From assembly GCF_037893185.1 (NCBI RefSeq), contig NZ_CP140772.1, forward strand, positions 4,712,001 through 4,776,000: a stretch of 64,000 nucleotides of DNA, written 5' to 3'. The stretch is from Chitinophaga sp. 180180018-3 (GTDB lineage: Bacteria; Bacteroidota; Bacteroidia; Chitinophagales; Chitinophagaceae). The notes under the pieces were generated by a model. The model saw nothing but the letters and a program-made list of their open reading frames with translations, was not told the DNA's origin and did not search any database. The translations under genes and the position numbers were made by a program. Positions 26,688-35,174 of the stretch are shown here, one piece after another; the stretch's first letter is position 1; each line of letters opens with the position of its first letter.

Positions 26688-27302
26688 CTAAAAGAGGGAA
26701 AAAAATTTTTTTAAGGCGGTGCCCACCTTTCCGGACGTACGGGGAGTAGTGTTGCAGGGCGCAAAAGATTGCAGGCTTCCTGCCAGTTTTTTCATCGCGA
26801 TGGTTAACTGAGCGTCGATTGTTTTTGTAGAGAGACCGAGGATATTGGCGACCTCCCTGTAGGAAAGCTCATCCTGTTTCACCAATTTGAAGATCAGCCT
26901 GCATTTAGAGGGCAGCTGCCGGATGGCGTCATCAATTGCCTGTTGCAACTCATGTGTGAGCAGGCGGTTTTCGGTGTCTGGTTCGAGGTGAAAATGTTGT
27001 ACGTGCAGGGAATCGAGGTCAGCCCCGATAACATCCTTTTTGCGCAGGTGATTGAGGGCCGCATTTTTTACGGCAACATAGAGATACACTTTCAAATCAC
27101 CAATCTTATCAAGCGTATAGCGCCTTTCCCATAGCTTCACAAAAACGTCGTTTGCTATCTCCTCTGCTGCCTGCCGTTGTTTCAGAAAGGCGAATGCGAA
27201 CTGGTATAATCTGAACACCAGCTGCTCGTAAAGCGCCTTAAATGCCTGTTGGTCGTCATGAAATTGTATGCGATAAAGTAACTCTTCCATGTTCACGTGC
27301 AT
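26688..27302 (-). CDS. ECF RNA polymerase sigma factor (FecI-like)
   Basis: The protein has sigma region 2 (FAFLKQRQAAEEIANDVFVK) and region 4 (LPSKCRLIFKLVKQDELSYR, then VANILGLSTKTIDAQL) with no extra domains, typical of FecI-like ECF factors paired with FecR. I choose the ATG at 27302 (204 residues); the longest frame begins with GTG at 27338, and another ATG at 27290 is possible. It should direct transcription of the susC operon when released by the anti-sigma factor. Confidence 0.94.
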   Translation of the reverse strand: MHVNMEELLYRIQFHDDQQAFKALYEQLVFRLYQFAFAFLKQRQAAEEIANDVFVKLWERRYTLDKIGDLKVYLYVAVKNAALNHLRKKDVIGADLDSLHVQHFHLEPDTENRLLTHELQQAIDDAIRQLPSKCRLIFKLVKQDELSYREVANILGLSTKTIDAQLTIAMKKLAGSLQSFAPCNTTPRTSGKVGTALKKFFSLF

Positions 27303-27474
27303 ACCACAAAATAAAATTTTTCCGGTAAATCGTAACACTTTTTAATAAATGACAGTAAACTATCGCTTTTTTTGCTTTTGGGAGTCAGTTCCGGTTAATA
27401 GCTACCAGTTTTTAGTAGAAAGTAATTAAAATACGATGTGCTTATTCAAAAACTCCCATAAAGGTATCGTGCGG

Positions 27475-28629
27475 TTATAACAATTGTAACAGAAATCCAC
27501 CTATACTACCGATCAGTATAATATACACGGTACTTAATTTCTTCATAAAAAGGGTCAGCAACAGACAAACCATTAAAATCACCGCGCTTCTCCATGTTTC
27601 AACGGACAAGGTCAGCAGATGCAGTCCTACTGCGGCAATAATTGAAATGGATGCAGCACTGAGCCCGTCTAAAAATAGTCTTAGCTTTTCGCTCTTCCTG
27701 GCAGATGAGAGCAGCTGATGAAGGAAGAATGAGATAAAAAAAGAAGGCAAGAAAATGGCGATGGTAGCTAATACGCCACCTGTTGTTCCGCTGATAAGAT
27801 ATCCTGCAAAGGTGGCGCTCGATAGTATAGGCCCGGGTGTAATCTGGCCAACGGCAATGGCATCCATCAGTTGCTGCCGGGTTAGCCAGCTGTTGTTTCT
27901 TACAAGGGCTTCGTCCATATACGCGAAAAGTACATAGCCGCTCCCGTATAAAACAGCACCTATTTTGAGGAATATCAGAAAGAGTTTGCCTTCCGAAAAA
28001 CGGGGAGAACTTTGCTGCAGCAGTGGCAGAAATAATAAGCCGGCAAATAAAGGCAGTTTATTTTTTACGGTAGCAGCGAAGTAATTTGCTACCCCAGCCC
28101 CCAGTATCAGCAGTACTTCGTTCATGCCATATAATGAGCACGCAAAAACCAGCACACAAAGCGCAATAAGGACCCGGTTATTCTTCAGGGTCTTGTTCCA
28201 AAGCCGGAACACCGTGCCGATGACCAATGCGGTGGTAGCGGGTCTGATGCCCCAGATGAAATGCTGTACATCCGGCAACGCGCTGTATTGCTGATAAAAA
28301 TATCCGAAGAGGAGACAAATTAGCATAGCCGGCGTTATATAACAAATCCCTGCCACTACCAGTCCCAGGCGACCGCCCCTCTCCTTGCCGCAGTGCATCA
28401 CTACCTCCACTGCATTAGGCCCCGGAATGATGTAGGACGTGCTTAGCACATCCATAAAATGCTGGTGATCTATCCACTTCCGCCTGACCACCATTTCGTC
28501 TTCGATAGTGGCCACCATACCGGCGATGCCGCCAAACCCTATGGTTCCCAGTTTTAAACAGGAAAAAGCAATTTCTTTGAGTTTCGTTGCTTTACTTGCG
28601 GGGATATTTTCTGCAATATCTGGTAACAT
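27475..28629 (-). CDS. chrA: Chromate transporter ChrA-like
   Basis: The 384-residue inner-membrane protein consists of two homologous halves, as in long-chain CHR proteins. The first half has GTIGFGGIAGMVATIEDEMV and SYIIPGPNAVEVVMHCG. The second half has the matching YGSGYVLFAYMDEALV and GQITPGPILSSATFAGY. Family members export chromate; many homologues in soil bacteria have no proven substrate. It lies 61 bp downstream of the flavoprotein gene on the same strand. No chrB-type regulator is nearby. Confidence 0.9.
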   Translation of the reverse strand: MLPDIAENIPASKATKLKEIAFSCLKLGTIGFGGIAGMVATIEDEMVVRRKWIDHQHFMDVLSTSYIIPGPNAVEVVMHCGKERGGRLGLVVAGICYITPAMLICLLFGYFYQQYSALPDVQHFIWGIRPATTALVIGTVFRLWNKTLKNNRVLIALCVLVFACSLYGMNEVLLILGAGVANYFAATVKNKLPLFAGLLFLPLLQQSSPRFSEGKLFLIFLKIGAVLYGSGYVLFAYMDEALVRNNSWLTRQQLMDAIAVGQITPGPILSSATFAGYLISGTTGGVLATIAIFLPSFFISFFLHQLLSSARKSEKLRLFLDGLSAASISIIAAVGLHLLTLSVETWRSAVILMVCLLLTLFMKKLSTVYIILIGSIGGFLLQLL

Positions 28630-28690
28630 TCCCTGGGCATTGCTTTATAGATTAAGAAAGATGTACAAAATAAAGATAGCAGAAAGCATT

Positions 28691-29743
28691 TCAAAATCTT
28701 TTGGAAACAAAATCTGCGGCAATCACTGCACCCTCCATGTACCCTGCAAACCCACTGGCGGTTTCAGTTCCACAGAAAGATAATTTTCCATTCATATAAG
28801 TACTTTGCAATAACGGATGTCCATTATATTGGTGAGGCCGATGTATGACAGGGTTTCCATCCAGCACAAATTCGTCTGCCCAGACTTTATCAAAATAAGT
28901 AACCGGACTCCTTGCCTTTTCTCCGAATAAATCGCTGATCTGCTGCAACACCAATTCTTTTCTTATGCCCGGCTGATAAGATGCTGCAGCACTATTCAGA
29001 AAACCGGTGAACCCGAATTTGTTTTCTTCAAAATTGGTATGGTCGTACATTTCCACAATGATTCCGGCATGGCTGTACAGCATGCCGGAATAACCGTTGT
29101 CGCGCCAGAACGGTGCTGCATATTCCAATGTAAATTTTACCGCACCAGCCATCCACGTCTGAACGGCGGGCAGCAGGTGGCGGACATCATCAGGCAGCCC
29201 GGGGAAGAATTTTATTTTTGAAGATGCCAACTGCGGAGGTACGCAAACAACCACGTTCTCCGCGTAATATTTCCCGCCATCAGCGGTGAGCAGCAGCAAT
29301 TGATCTGCCGCTTCGTTAATGGCAGTAACCTGTTTATTTAAATGGATATTTTCAGCCGGTAACTTCCGGGCCAAAGCATCAATCAATGCCTGCGTGCCTC
29401 CCGCAATCCGGTATGATGGGCTTTCTGCTTCAGGAACGAAAAATTTTTGGGGAGGCTCAAATGATTTTGTTTGAAAGAGGGAAATGCCTTTTGAATATTG
29501 CGGGTACCTGGTCAATCCTAATTCTTCCATCAGGGATAACAGATGAGGATGTACATCCGAAAACCAGGTGGCACCTAATTCCAAAGGTGTTTCCAATATG
29601 CCTTTTACCGTTTGAATTCTTCCGCCCAATCTTGAGGATGCTTCCAAAACACTGGCCTTGATATGCTTTTGTGATAGTAACCATGCTAAAGTAAGTCCAC
29701 TTAAACCACCACCGACAATAATAATTCGTTCGTTTAACTCCAT
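28691..29743 (-). CDS. FAD-dependent amine oxidase-like flavoprotein
   Basis: The protein has an N-terminal FAD-binding Rossmann motif (IIIVGGGLSGLTLAWLLSQK) followed by SRLGGRIQTV. It ends with FCGTETASGFAGYMEGAVIA, the C-terminal FAD-contacting segment of monoamine oxidase/protoporphyrinogen oxidase relatives. At 350 residues from the ATG at 29743 it is short for monoamine oxidases. The longer frame begins with GTG at 29767. The substrate is unknown. No signal peptide is visible, so it is likely cytoplasmic. Confidence 0.88.
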   Translation of the reverse strand: MELNERIIIVGGGLSGLTLAWLLSQKHIKASVLEASSRLGGRIQTVKGILETPLELGATWFSDVHPHLLSLMEELGLTRYPQYSKGISLFQTKSFEPPQKFFVPEAESPSYRIAGGTQALIDALARKLPAENIHLNKQVTAINEAADQLLLLTADGGKYYAENVVVCVPPQLASSKIKFFPGLPDDVRHLLPAVQTWMAGAVKFTLEYAAPFWRDNGYSGMLYSHAGIIVEMYDHTNFEENKFGFTGFLNSAAASYQPGIRKELVLQQISDLFGEKARSPVTYFDKVWADEFVLDGNPVIHRPHQYNGHPLLQSTYMNGKLSFCGTETASGFAGYMEGAVIAADFVSKRF

Positions 29744-29866
29744 CCTGCGAAATTGATCATTTGACACAAAATTTTATTGTACATATCGGAAAAACAATGG
29801 TAGTTATCAGCAACCCTTTAACGGCAGTTGTTGAATGCTGCACTATTTTGTATTTTTAATTAACAT

Positions 29867-30766
29867 ATGGCAAAGAAAGAAACAGATCCCATCAGGGAAT
29901 ATCATCTCCATCAGCATCAGCCTGATAAGGCACAATTTGTCATACATAATTTAAAGGACTACCTTAAAGCCTATCCGGACGACACCACCAAACCACACAT
30001 ACATAGCTATTACCAGATTATCTGGTTTAAAAAAGGGCATGGTAAGCATTTTGTTGATTTCAAGGCCTACGATGTTTTTGAAAATGCCATATTTTTCATC
30101 GCTAAAAATCAGGTACATTATTTTGACCAGCAAACAGATTATGAAGGAGTGCTGATCCATTTCAGCGAGTTATTTCTGGGGCATAGTGACAACGGAATTG
30201 ATTTTCTTGTAAAACGCAATCTTTTTAATAACCCATATCAAACACCTTCCTGCTGCATTGGTCATGAAACTGAGCATCTACTGGAAGAATATATCCGGCA
30301 GATCGAAACCGAATTGGCCAACGATGGCGGGTTTGCACGGGAAGAATTGCTCCGGGCTTATCTGAAGGCCTTTTTGATACAGGTGCAGCGCAGGAAAAAT
30401 GATTTTGAAAAAAAAGATAGTGAAACACCATTTGAGCTGGATGAAAAAAGAACGCAGCTTATTCATTTTATCAATCTAATAGATGAAAACTACAATAAAG
30501 GCCTGACGGTATCAGAGTATGCGGATTTAATGCACATCTCCACCCGTACTTTATCAGACCTGACCAATCAGACACTGAACAAAACGCCTTCATTGATGAT
30601 ACAGGAACGTATTATTCTGGAGGCACAACGACTACTTTTACATTCCAATCTTAATGTTAACCAAATTGGCTATCGTTTGGGATTTGACGATCCGTCCTAT
30701 TTTGTAAAATACTTTAAGAAGCACGCTAATATTTCTCCTTCAGAGTTCAGGAAATCCATTTCTTAA
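29867..30766 (+). CDS. AraC-family transcriptional regulator
   Basis: The 299-residue protein has an N-terminal cupin-like sensor region (HIHSYYQIIWFKKGHGKHFV, near residues 45-65) and a C-terminal AraC domain. The second helix-turn-helix unit is IGYRLGFDDPSYFVKYFKKH. It is followed on the same strand by the small protein and the zinc alcohol dehydrogenase, which are likely targets. It is divergent from the flavoprotein gene, with about 120 bp between them. Confidence 0.92.
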   Translation: MAKKETDPIREYHLHQHQPDKAQFVIHNLKDYLKAYPDDTTKPHIHSYYQIIWFKKGHGKHFVDFKAYDVFENAIFFIAKNQVHYFDQQTDYEGVLIHFSELFLGHSDNGIDFLVKRNLFNNPYQTPSCCIGHETEHLLEEYIRQIETELANDGGFAREELLRAYLKAFLIQVQRRKNDFEKKDSETPFELDEKRTQLIHFINLIDENYNKGLTVSEYADLMHISTRTLSDLTNQTLNKTPSLMIQERIILEAQRLLLHSNLNVNQIGYRLGFDDPSYFVKYFKKHANISPSEFRKSIS

Positions 30767-30864
30767 ATACGTTTCCGAAATCTACCATTTAATTTCACTT
30801 CTATCCATTTCCGCAGAACAGGCTAATCGGGAACTTTGCCTTATAAATTTAAAATCTTTATACA

Positions 30865-31152
30865 ATGGCAAAAGCTTATTTAGCAATCAGTCTGAAAGTT
30901 GATGAAGCAGACAGGGGTAATGCAGCAGGTGTGTATAACAAATATAAAGCACCGTTCCTGGAAAACATTAAAGGAGCCCTATCAAAGGAGCTTTTGGTAA
31001 GAACCGAAGATGTACAGGTATTACACGGATTCGAATCTGCAGCAGATGCGCAGGCGTACTTAACCAGCGAACTATTCAATAACGACGTGGTAGTAGCATT
31101 AAAACCTTACTTAAAAGACACGCCTGATGTGAGAATATATACAGTGGCCTAG
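30865..31152 (+). CDS. Small conserved-looking protein of unknown function
   Basis: This 95-residue protein has no signal peptide, no cysteines and no membrane segment. Its alternation of strand-like and helical stretches (AYLAISLKVD, a helix, VQVLHGFESAADAQAYL, then VRIYTVA) would fit a ferredoxin-like or dimeric ABM-type fold, but this is only an impression. It has good coding character, sits between the AraC regulator and the alcohol dehydrogenase, and is closed by its own terminator-like hairpin. I do not recognise a family. Confidence 0.75.
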   Translation: MAKAYLAISLKVDEADRGNAAGVYNKYKAPFLENIKGALSKELLVRTEDVQVLHGFESAADAQAYLTSELFNNDVVVALKPYLKDTPDVRIYTVA

Positions 31153-31171
31153 CTGTATTTTAGTTAACACA

Positions 31172-31209
31172 GAAAAGATGCTGCCTCTTACGAACGACAG
31201 CATCTTTTC
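31172..31209 (+). terminator. Hairpin after the 95-residue protein gene
   Basis: Perfect 12-bp arms GAAAAGATGCTG (31172-31183) and CAGCATCTTTTC (31198-31209) form an intrinsic terminator ending in a T-rich strand, 15 bp before the next start codon. It would separate or attenuate the dehydrogenase gene. Confidence 0.75.
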
Positions 31210-31223
31210 TTCAAGCTCAGAAA

Positions 31224-32264
31224 ATGATCAAAGCAAAAGGATATGCGGCGCATAGTGCCGAAGCGTCATTGGTTCTATTCGATTTTGAGCGAAAGGAACC
31301 TGAAGCAAACGACCTGCTGATTGATATTCTATACTGCGGTGTTTGCCACGCCGATATTCATCAATCAAAGAACCAGTATGGAGGTACCGTGTATCCGTTA
31401 ATACCGGGGCATGAAATTGTGGGACGTGTTAAAGCAACAGGTGATCAGGTGACGGGATATAAAACGGGCGACCTGGTGGGTGTTGGCTATTTCATTAACT
31501 CCTGCCGGCATTGCAGTAGTTGTGACGAGGGTGAGGAACAATATTGTGAGCATGGTATTACGCCCACACAAAACGGAAAATTACCGGATGGTTCCGTTAC
31601 AAAAGGAGGCTACTCGAACAGTATAGTAGTGAATGAAAAGTATGTGCTGAAGGTACCGGAAACATTACCGGCAGCTGGTGTAGCACCTTTGTTGTGCGCC
31701 GGCATTACAGCTTACTCTCCCCTGCGTCACTGGAAAGTGGGTAAAGGGCACAAGGTGGCTGTATTGGGACTTGGAGGCATCGGCCACATGGCGGTAAAAT
31801 TCGCTTCCTCTTTTGGCGCTGAAGTTACCGTACTTAGTACTTCTCCTTCAAAAAAGGAAAGCGCACTGAAACTGGGAGCGACGCATTTTGTACTGACTTT
31901 GGACGGCGGGCAAATGAAAGCTGCAGCTTCCTCTTTTGATTTTATCATTGATACCGTGTCGGCCAAACATGATTACAATATGTACTTAAACCTACTGAAA
32001 AAAAATGGTACGATGATACTACTTGGCGTTCCGCCGGAAGCTCCGCAACTGACGGCCTATATGCTGATTTCAAAAAGAAGAAGGCTGGCAGGTTCATTGA
32101 TTGGCAGCATCGGCGAAACACAGGAGATGCTGGATTACTGCGCCGCGAATAACATTACTGCTGACGTGGAGGTAATTGCACCGGATTATATCAATGAGGC
32201 CTTCGAGCGTACATTGAAAGGGGACGTGCATTACAGGTTCGTCATTGACATGAAAAAACTATAA
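31224..32264 (+). CDS. Zinc-dependent NAD(P) alcohol dehydrogenase (CAD/YahK-like)
   Basis: The 346-residue protein has the medium-chain dehydrogenase layout. The catalytic zinc site is YCGVCHADIH with GHEIVGRV. The structural zinc loop has four cysteines in CRHCSSCDEGEEQYC. A Rossmann motif GLGGIGHMAVKFA follows. It resembles the cinnamyl alcohol dehydrogenase/YahK group that reduces broad aldehydes with NADPH. Its position behind an AraC regulator suggests an aldehyde- or redox-stress response, which is an inference from context. Confidence 0.94.
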   Translation: MIKAKGYAAHSAEASLVLFDFERKEPEANDLLIDILYCGVCHADIHQSKNQYGGTVYPLIPGHEIVGRVKATGDQVTGYKTGDLVGVGYFINSCRHCSSCDEGEEQYCEHGITPTQNGKLPDGSVTKGGYSNSIVVNEKYVLKVPETLPAAGVAPLLCAGITAYSPLRHWKVGKGHKVAVLGLGGIGHMAVKFASSFGAEVTVLSTSPSKKESALKLGATHFVLTLDGGQMKAAASSFDFIIDTVSAKHDYNMYLNLLKKNGTMILLGVPPEAPQLTAYMLISKRRRLAGSLIGSIGETQEMLDYCAANNITADVEVIAPDYINEAFERTLKGDVHYRFVIDMKKL

Positions 32265-32337
32265 AATAAAAGGAAATGAAGCAAGCCTGCTATTTGGGGC
32301 ATAGATGGTGGCGTAATGGTGGGTAGAAATTAACAAT

Positions 32338-32379
32338 AACAGCAGGAAGGAGATGGCTGAGCATCTCTTTCCTGCTGTT
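32338..32379. terminator. Bidirectional terminator hairpin between convergent genes
   Basis: Near-perfect arms of about 18 bases (AACAGCAGGAAGGAGATG and its complement ending at 32379) flank a short loop. They lie between the convergent dehydrogenase and beta-helix genes. Confidence 0.8.
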
Positions 32380-32389
32380 CACTAAAAGC

Positions 32390-34735
32390 TTACTTCATCT
32401 GCAGTTCCATCTCCTTTGCCTGTTGATTTCGTATAATCGTTACCGGTATCTTCCCTTTCCAGTTAGCCGCTTCCACCTGTTGTAACAGTTCTGCAACATT
32501 TCTTACCGGGTGGCCGGCGGCCATACGTATCACATCTTTCGTCTTTAATCCTGCACGTGCCAGCAGGGAGTTACTGCCTGCATCCAGCACCAGTACGCCC
32601 GATTCATCGGGGAGGCCGTAGGCGGAGCGCTCACCAGGGCCGCTGACGGACCTGATTTTCCCACCGAGGAAATCGGTTCCCGCGGCGTTTTCTGCAGCGG
32701 TGCCGCCGGGCATCGTGAATACCGGAAGATCCGGCTGCCTCGCAATTTTCCTGAGCGCTGGCTTCATCACCCCGAAGCTGTCCATCGGAATATTATGAAA
32801 CCCGATGCGGAATGCCGGAGAGTTCGGTTGCACGGTATAGTCGCCTTTGGGGGGATCAGCAAACAACGGATCTCCGGCCAGGCTATGGCTATCCGTTCCG
32901 TTGTATTGAGCTTCCTGTAGCGCAGCTGCATCCGGGAACAGGTTCTCATCCACCCTTTTTCCCCAGTCTTTGATTTCTATGGGGAAGTATTTTCTCGTTA
33001 CAATATTATGCATGAATACATCGCTACTGTTCCGGAACCATACATGCGGATGAAAAGAATTATTCACCATGATATTGTTTTCCACGATCCGGTGAAAGCC
33101 TTCCCGTAGCTTCAAGCCGCCGTTGAGGCAAAGGTTGTTGTATATATGATAATTGGACGAACCATCGTCGAGGTCTATATCCCAGCCATGATCGCAGCGG
33201 AAGCGGTTATTGCGGATCGTAACCGGCTGCTGCGCGTCGAGCAGTATGAGTTCGGGATGGGCAGCAGCAAGGCTGTCCATATAAGCCCGGTCAGGCGCCC
33301 AGTAACGGTCACGCCCCCACGAATTGAAAGCACCATGATCCCCGGTTTCCAGCACAGTGTTGAACACATCATTGTATTCGAGTACGTGCCCGCCGAAGCA
33401 GCCATCGCCGATATTGATACCTGCACGCGGAGTATTGTAGATGCTGTTATGGCTTACGGTAATTGCAGATGAGATCGTGATTTCCACGCCTGTTGCCTGT
33501 TTTTCGATATCTCCTACATGATGGATCAGGTTGTTGATTACTGCACATTCGCGGGGATAGTTGCCCGTAGCGGGACCAGGCGTTTTATCGAGCTGCGCGT
33601 AGGGGATATAGTCTTCATAGCGGAACGCCGGAGACCGTACTGCCTTCACATCTCCCACAAAACATACTGCGCTGGCTCCTATATCATGAATATAGCAGCC
33701 GCTGATGGTATCGTGGTAGTTGTAGTTGCTCAACATGACGGCGTTGCCTCCCAGTCCGGCGAAGCTGCAATCGGTGATGCGGCAGTTTTCTGTACCATCC
33801 AGCAGCAGGGCACCGCCGCGGTAGATAGTCCAGTCGCTGCGCAGCAGTGGTTCCCGTGTATCCATGAACGTGCGTTCGTTGTGAATAAAGTTCAATCCCT
33901 GCAATGTTACATTACGCAATGGATGGTGTTCACTCCCTTTCAGCACGATGCTGTTCTTCAGATTGGATACTTCCACCCGGGCGGTTGCCAGGTTCACTTC
34001 TGCAGGAGGATAGTAGTAGAGTTGATGAGCGTTCCGGTCGAGATACCACTCCCCTGCCGCATCCAGTTCTTCCAGGTTATTTTCTGCGAAGCGGTAATCT
34101 TTATGCAGGCCGTTGGGGCGGTTGTTCTGCCATCCGCCTTCCAGTTGCGGCTGGCCATCTTTCACACCGGTAATGCGATAATGAAACCCGCCCCAGTCGT
34201 ATGCATGCAGGGCATGTATGTAGCCGTTTTCCGGGTGTTGCCATTTGGCGGCACGTTCCAGGGCATCCGCAGCGGTGCCATGAAACACCCTGGCGGTGCT
34301 GTCGTAGTCAGGATAACGTGCCAGCACCTGCAGCCGGCCGTTGACGTACAGCCGTTCGAAGCTGCTTCCGGCCGGAACAGCTGCGGTATAAATACCATTT
34401 TTCCAGGGCTTCCATTTCAGGGCCAGTTTCTTTCCTGCGCTGATGAATACGGGCTGATTGCCGGCGGCTTTGATATCCAGACTGTTACAGGCCATGCTGG
34501 CTGCATCTAAGTGCAGTTCGCTTTGAAGGTAGTAGGTACCGGGCTGCAGCAGGATGGTGACGTGTTGCTCTTTTTTAGCAACGGCTTTCTCCGCTGCTTT
34601 GTGGATAGTAGCCAGTGGCGCTGCAGCGCTGCCGGTGTGTTGGTCGTTGCCTTGTGGCGAAACATAGATGGTTGTTTGTGCATTTGCCAGTGGTAAGGTG
34701 AAAAAGGCCCAGCAAAGGAAGCTCAGATATTTCAT
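32390..34735 (-). CDS. Secreted right-handed beta-helix protein with C-terminal PDZ domain
   Basis: The 781-residue protein has a signal peptide (FFTLPLANAQ) and an N-terminal YVSPQGNDQHTGSAAAPLAT segment typical of pectate-lyase-fold proteins. A long beta-helix follows (repeated NC-type turns such as TENCRITDCSFAGLGGNAVM), then a C-terminal PDZ domain (about 700-781, with SLLARAGLKTKDVIRMAAG). Beta-helix proteins of this kind bind or cleave polysaccharides. The PDZ part usually binds peptide tails or assembles complexes, and the combination is unusual. It is a single-gene unit with no Sus genes adjacent. Confidence 0.85.
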   Translation of the reverse strand: MKYLSFLCWAFFTLPLANAQTTIYVSPQGNDQHTGSAAAPLATIHKAAEKAVAKKEQHVTILLQPGTYYLQSELHLDAASMACNSLDIKAAGNQPVFISAGKKLALKWKPWKNGIYTAAVPAGSSFERLYVNGRLQVLARYPDYDSTARVFHGTAADALERAAKWQHPENGYIHALHAYDWGGFHYRITGVKDGQPQLEGGWQNNRPNGLHKDYRFAENNLEELDAAGEWYLDRNAHQLYYYPPAEVNLATARVEVSNLKNSIVLKGSEHHPLRNVTLQGLNFIHNERTFMDTREPLLRSDWTIYRGGALLLDGTENCRITDCSFAGLGGNAVMLSNYNYHDTISGCYIHDIGASAVCFVGDVKAVRSPAFRYEDYIPYAQLDKTPGPATGNYPRECAVINNLIHHVGDIEKQATGVEITISSAITVSHNSIYNTPRAGINIGDGCFGGHVLEYNDVFNTVLETGDHGAFNSWGRDRYWAPDRAYMDSLAAAHPELILLDAQQPVTIRNNRFRCDHGWDIDLDDGSSNYHIYNNLCLNGGLKLREGFHRIVENNIMVNNSFHPHVWFRNSSDVFMHNIVTRKYFPIEIKDWGKRVDENLFPDAAALQEAQYNGTDSHSLAGDPLFADPPKGDYTVQPNSPAFRIGFHNIPMDSFGVMKPALRKIARQPDLPVFTMPGGTAAENAAGTDFLGGKIRSVSGPGERSAYGLPDESGVLVLDAGSNSLLARAGLKTKDVIRMAAGHPVRNVAELLQQVEAANWKGKIPVTIIRNQQAKEMELQMK

Positions 34736-35174
34736 GTGGTTTTATTGATATAATGGTTGCTGATGGTTGTTATTAGTTGAGATACAGTTGTACATTTCAC
34801 ATGATAAAACGTGGTTGCAACAGGTATTTCTTTTTGGTTGTCTATTGGAAATATAGGAAGAAAGTCGGCTTTATATCCAGGTGACCGGCATAGTTGAGAA
34901 AAAACTATTGATATATGAGAATTGCGAATCAGGAATAGCTGCCAGCCATTAGCTTTTAGCAATACAGGATTTCTCCAATTTTGCTCCATTTTGGCCACAG
35001 TAGCAATTCCTCACTTGATAAACACCCCCTAACTGCATTATCACTTAGGTATAATTTATCAATTAAATGATATCAAATGGTTAAATAAATATTATTTAAT
35101 AGTTAATTGACCCAAACCCGCTACAGGCCTACTGTCTTTTTGAAGAGATTTGTCGCATTAAACCAAAATTTCTC
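34736..35174. other. AT-rich divergent intergenic region
   Basis: These 439 bp lie between the divergent beta-helix/PDZ gene and the TonB receptor gene. A short minus-strand frame (34732-34998) lacks coding character. The half nearest the receptor is very AT-rich and contains the 19-bp dyad at 35081-35099. No clear TAnnTTTG box is present; GAGATTTG near 35150 has one mismatch. Confidence 0.5.
35081..35099. promoter_or_regulatory. Palindrome upstream of TonB receptor operon
   Basis: TTAAATAA and TTATTTAA form perfect arms around a three-base spacer, 76 bp before the receptor start codon. It is a candidate operator, with low weight because the sequence is almost all A and T. Confidence 0.3.

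Noticed and set aside
33518..34510. 330-codon plus-strand open frame
   Set aside because: It lies opposite the beta-helix/PDZ gene and has no recognisable domain or start context.
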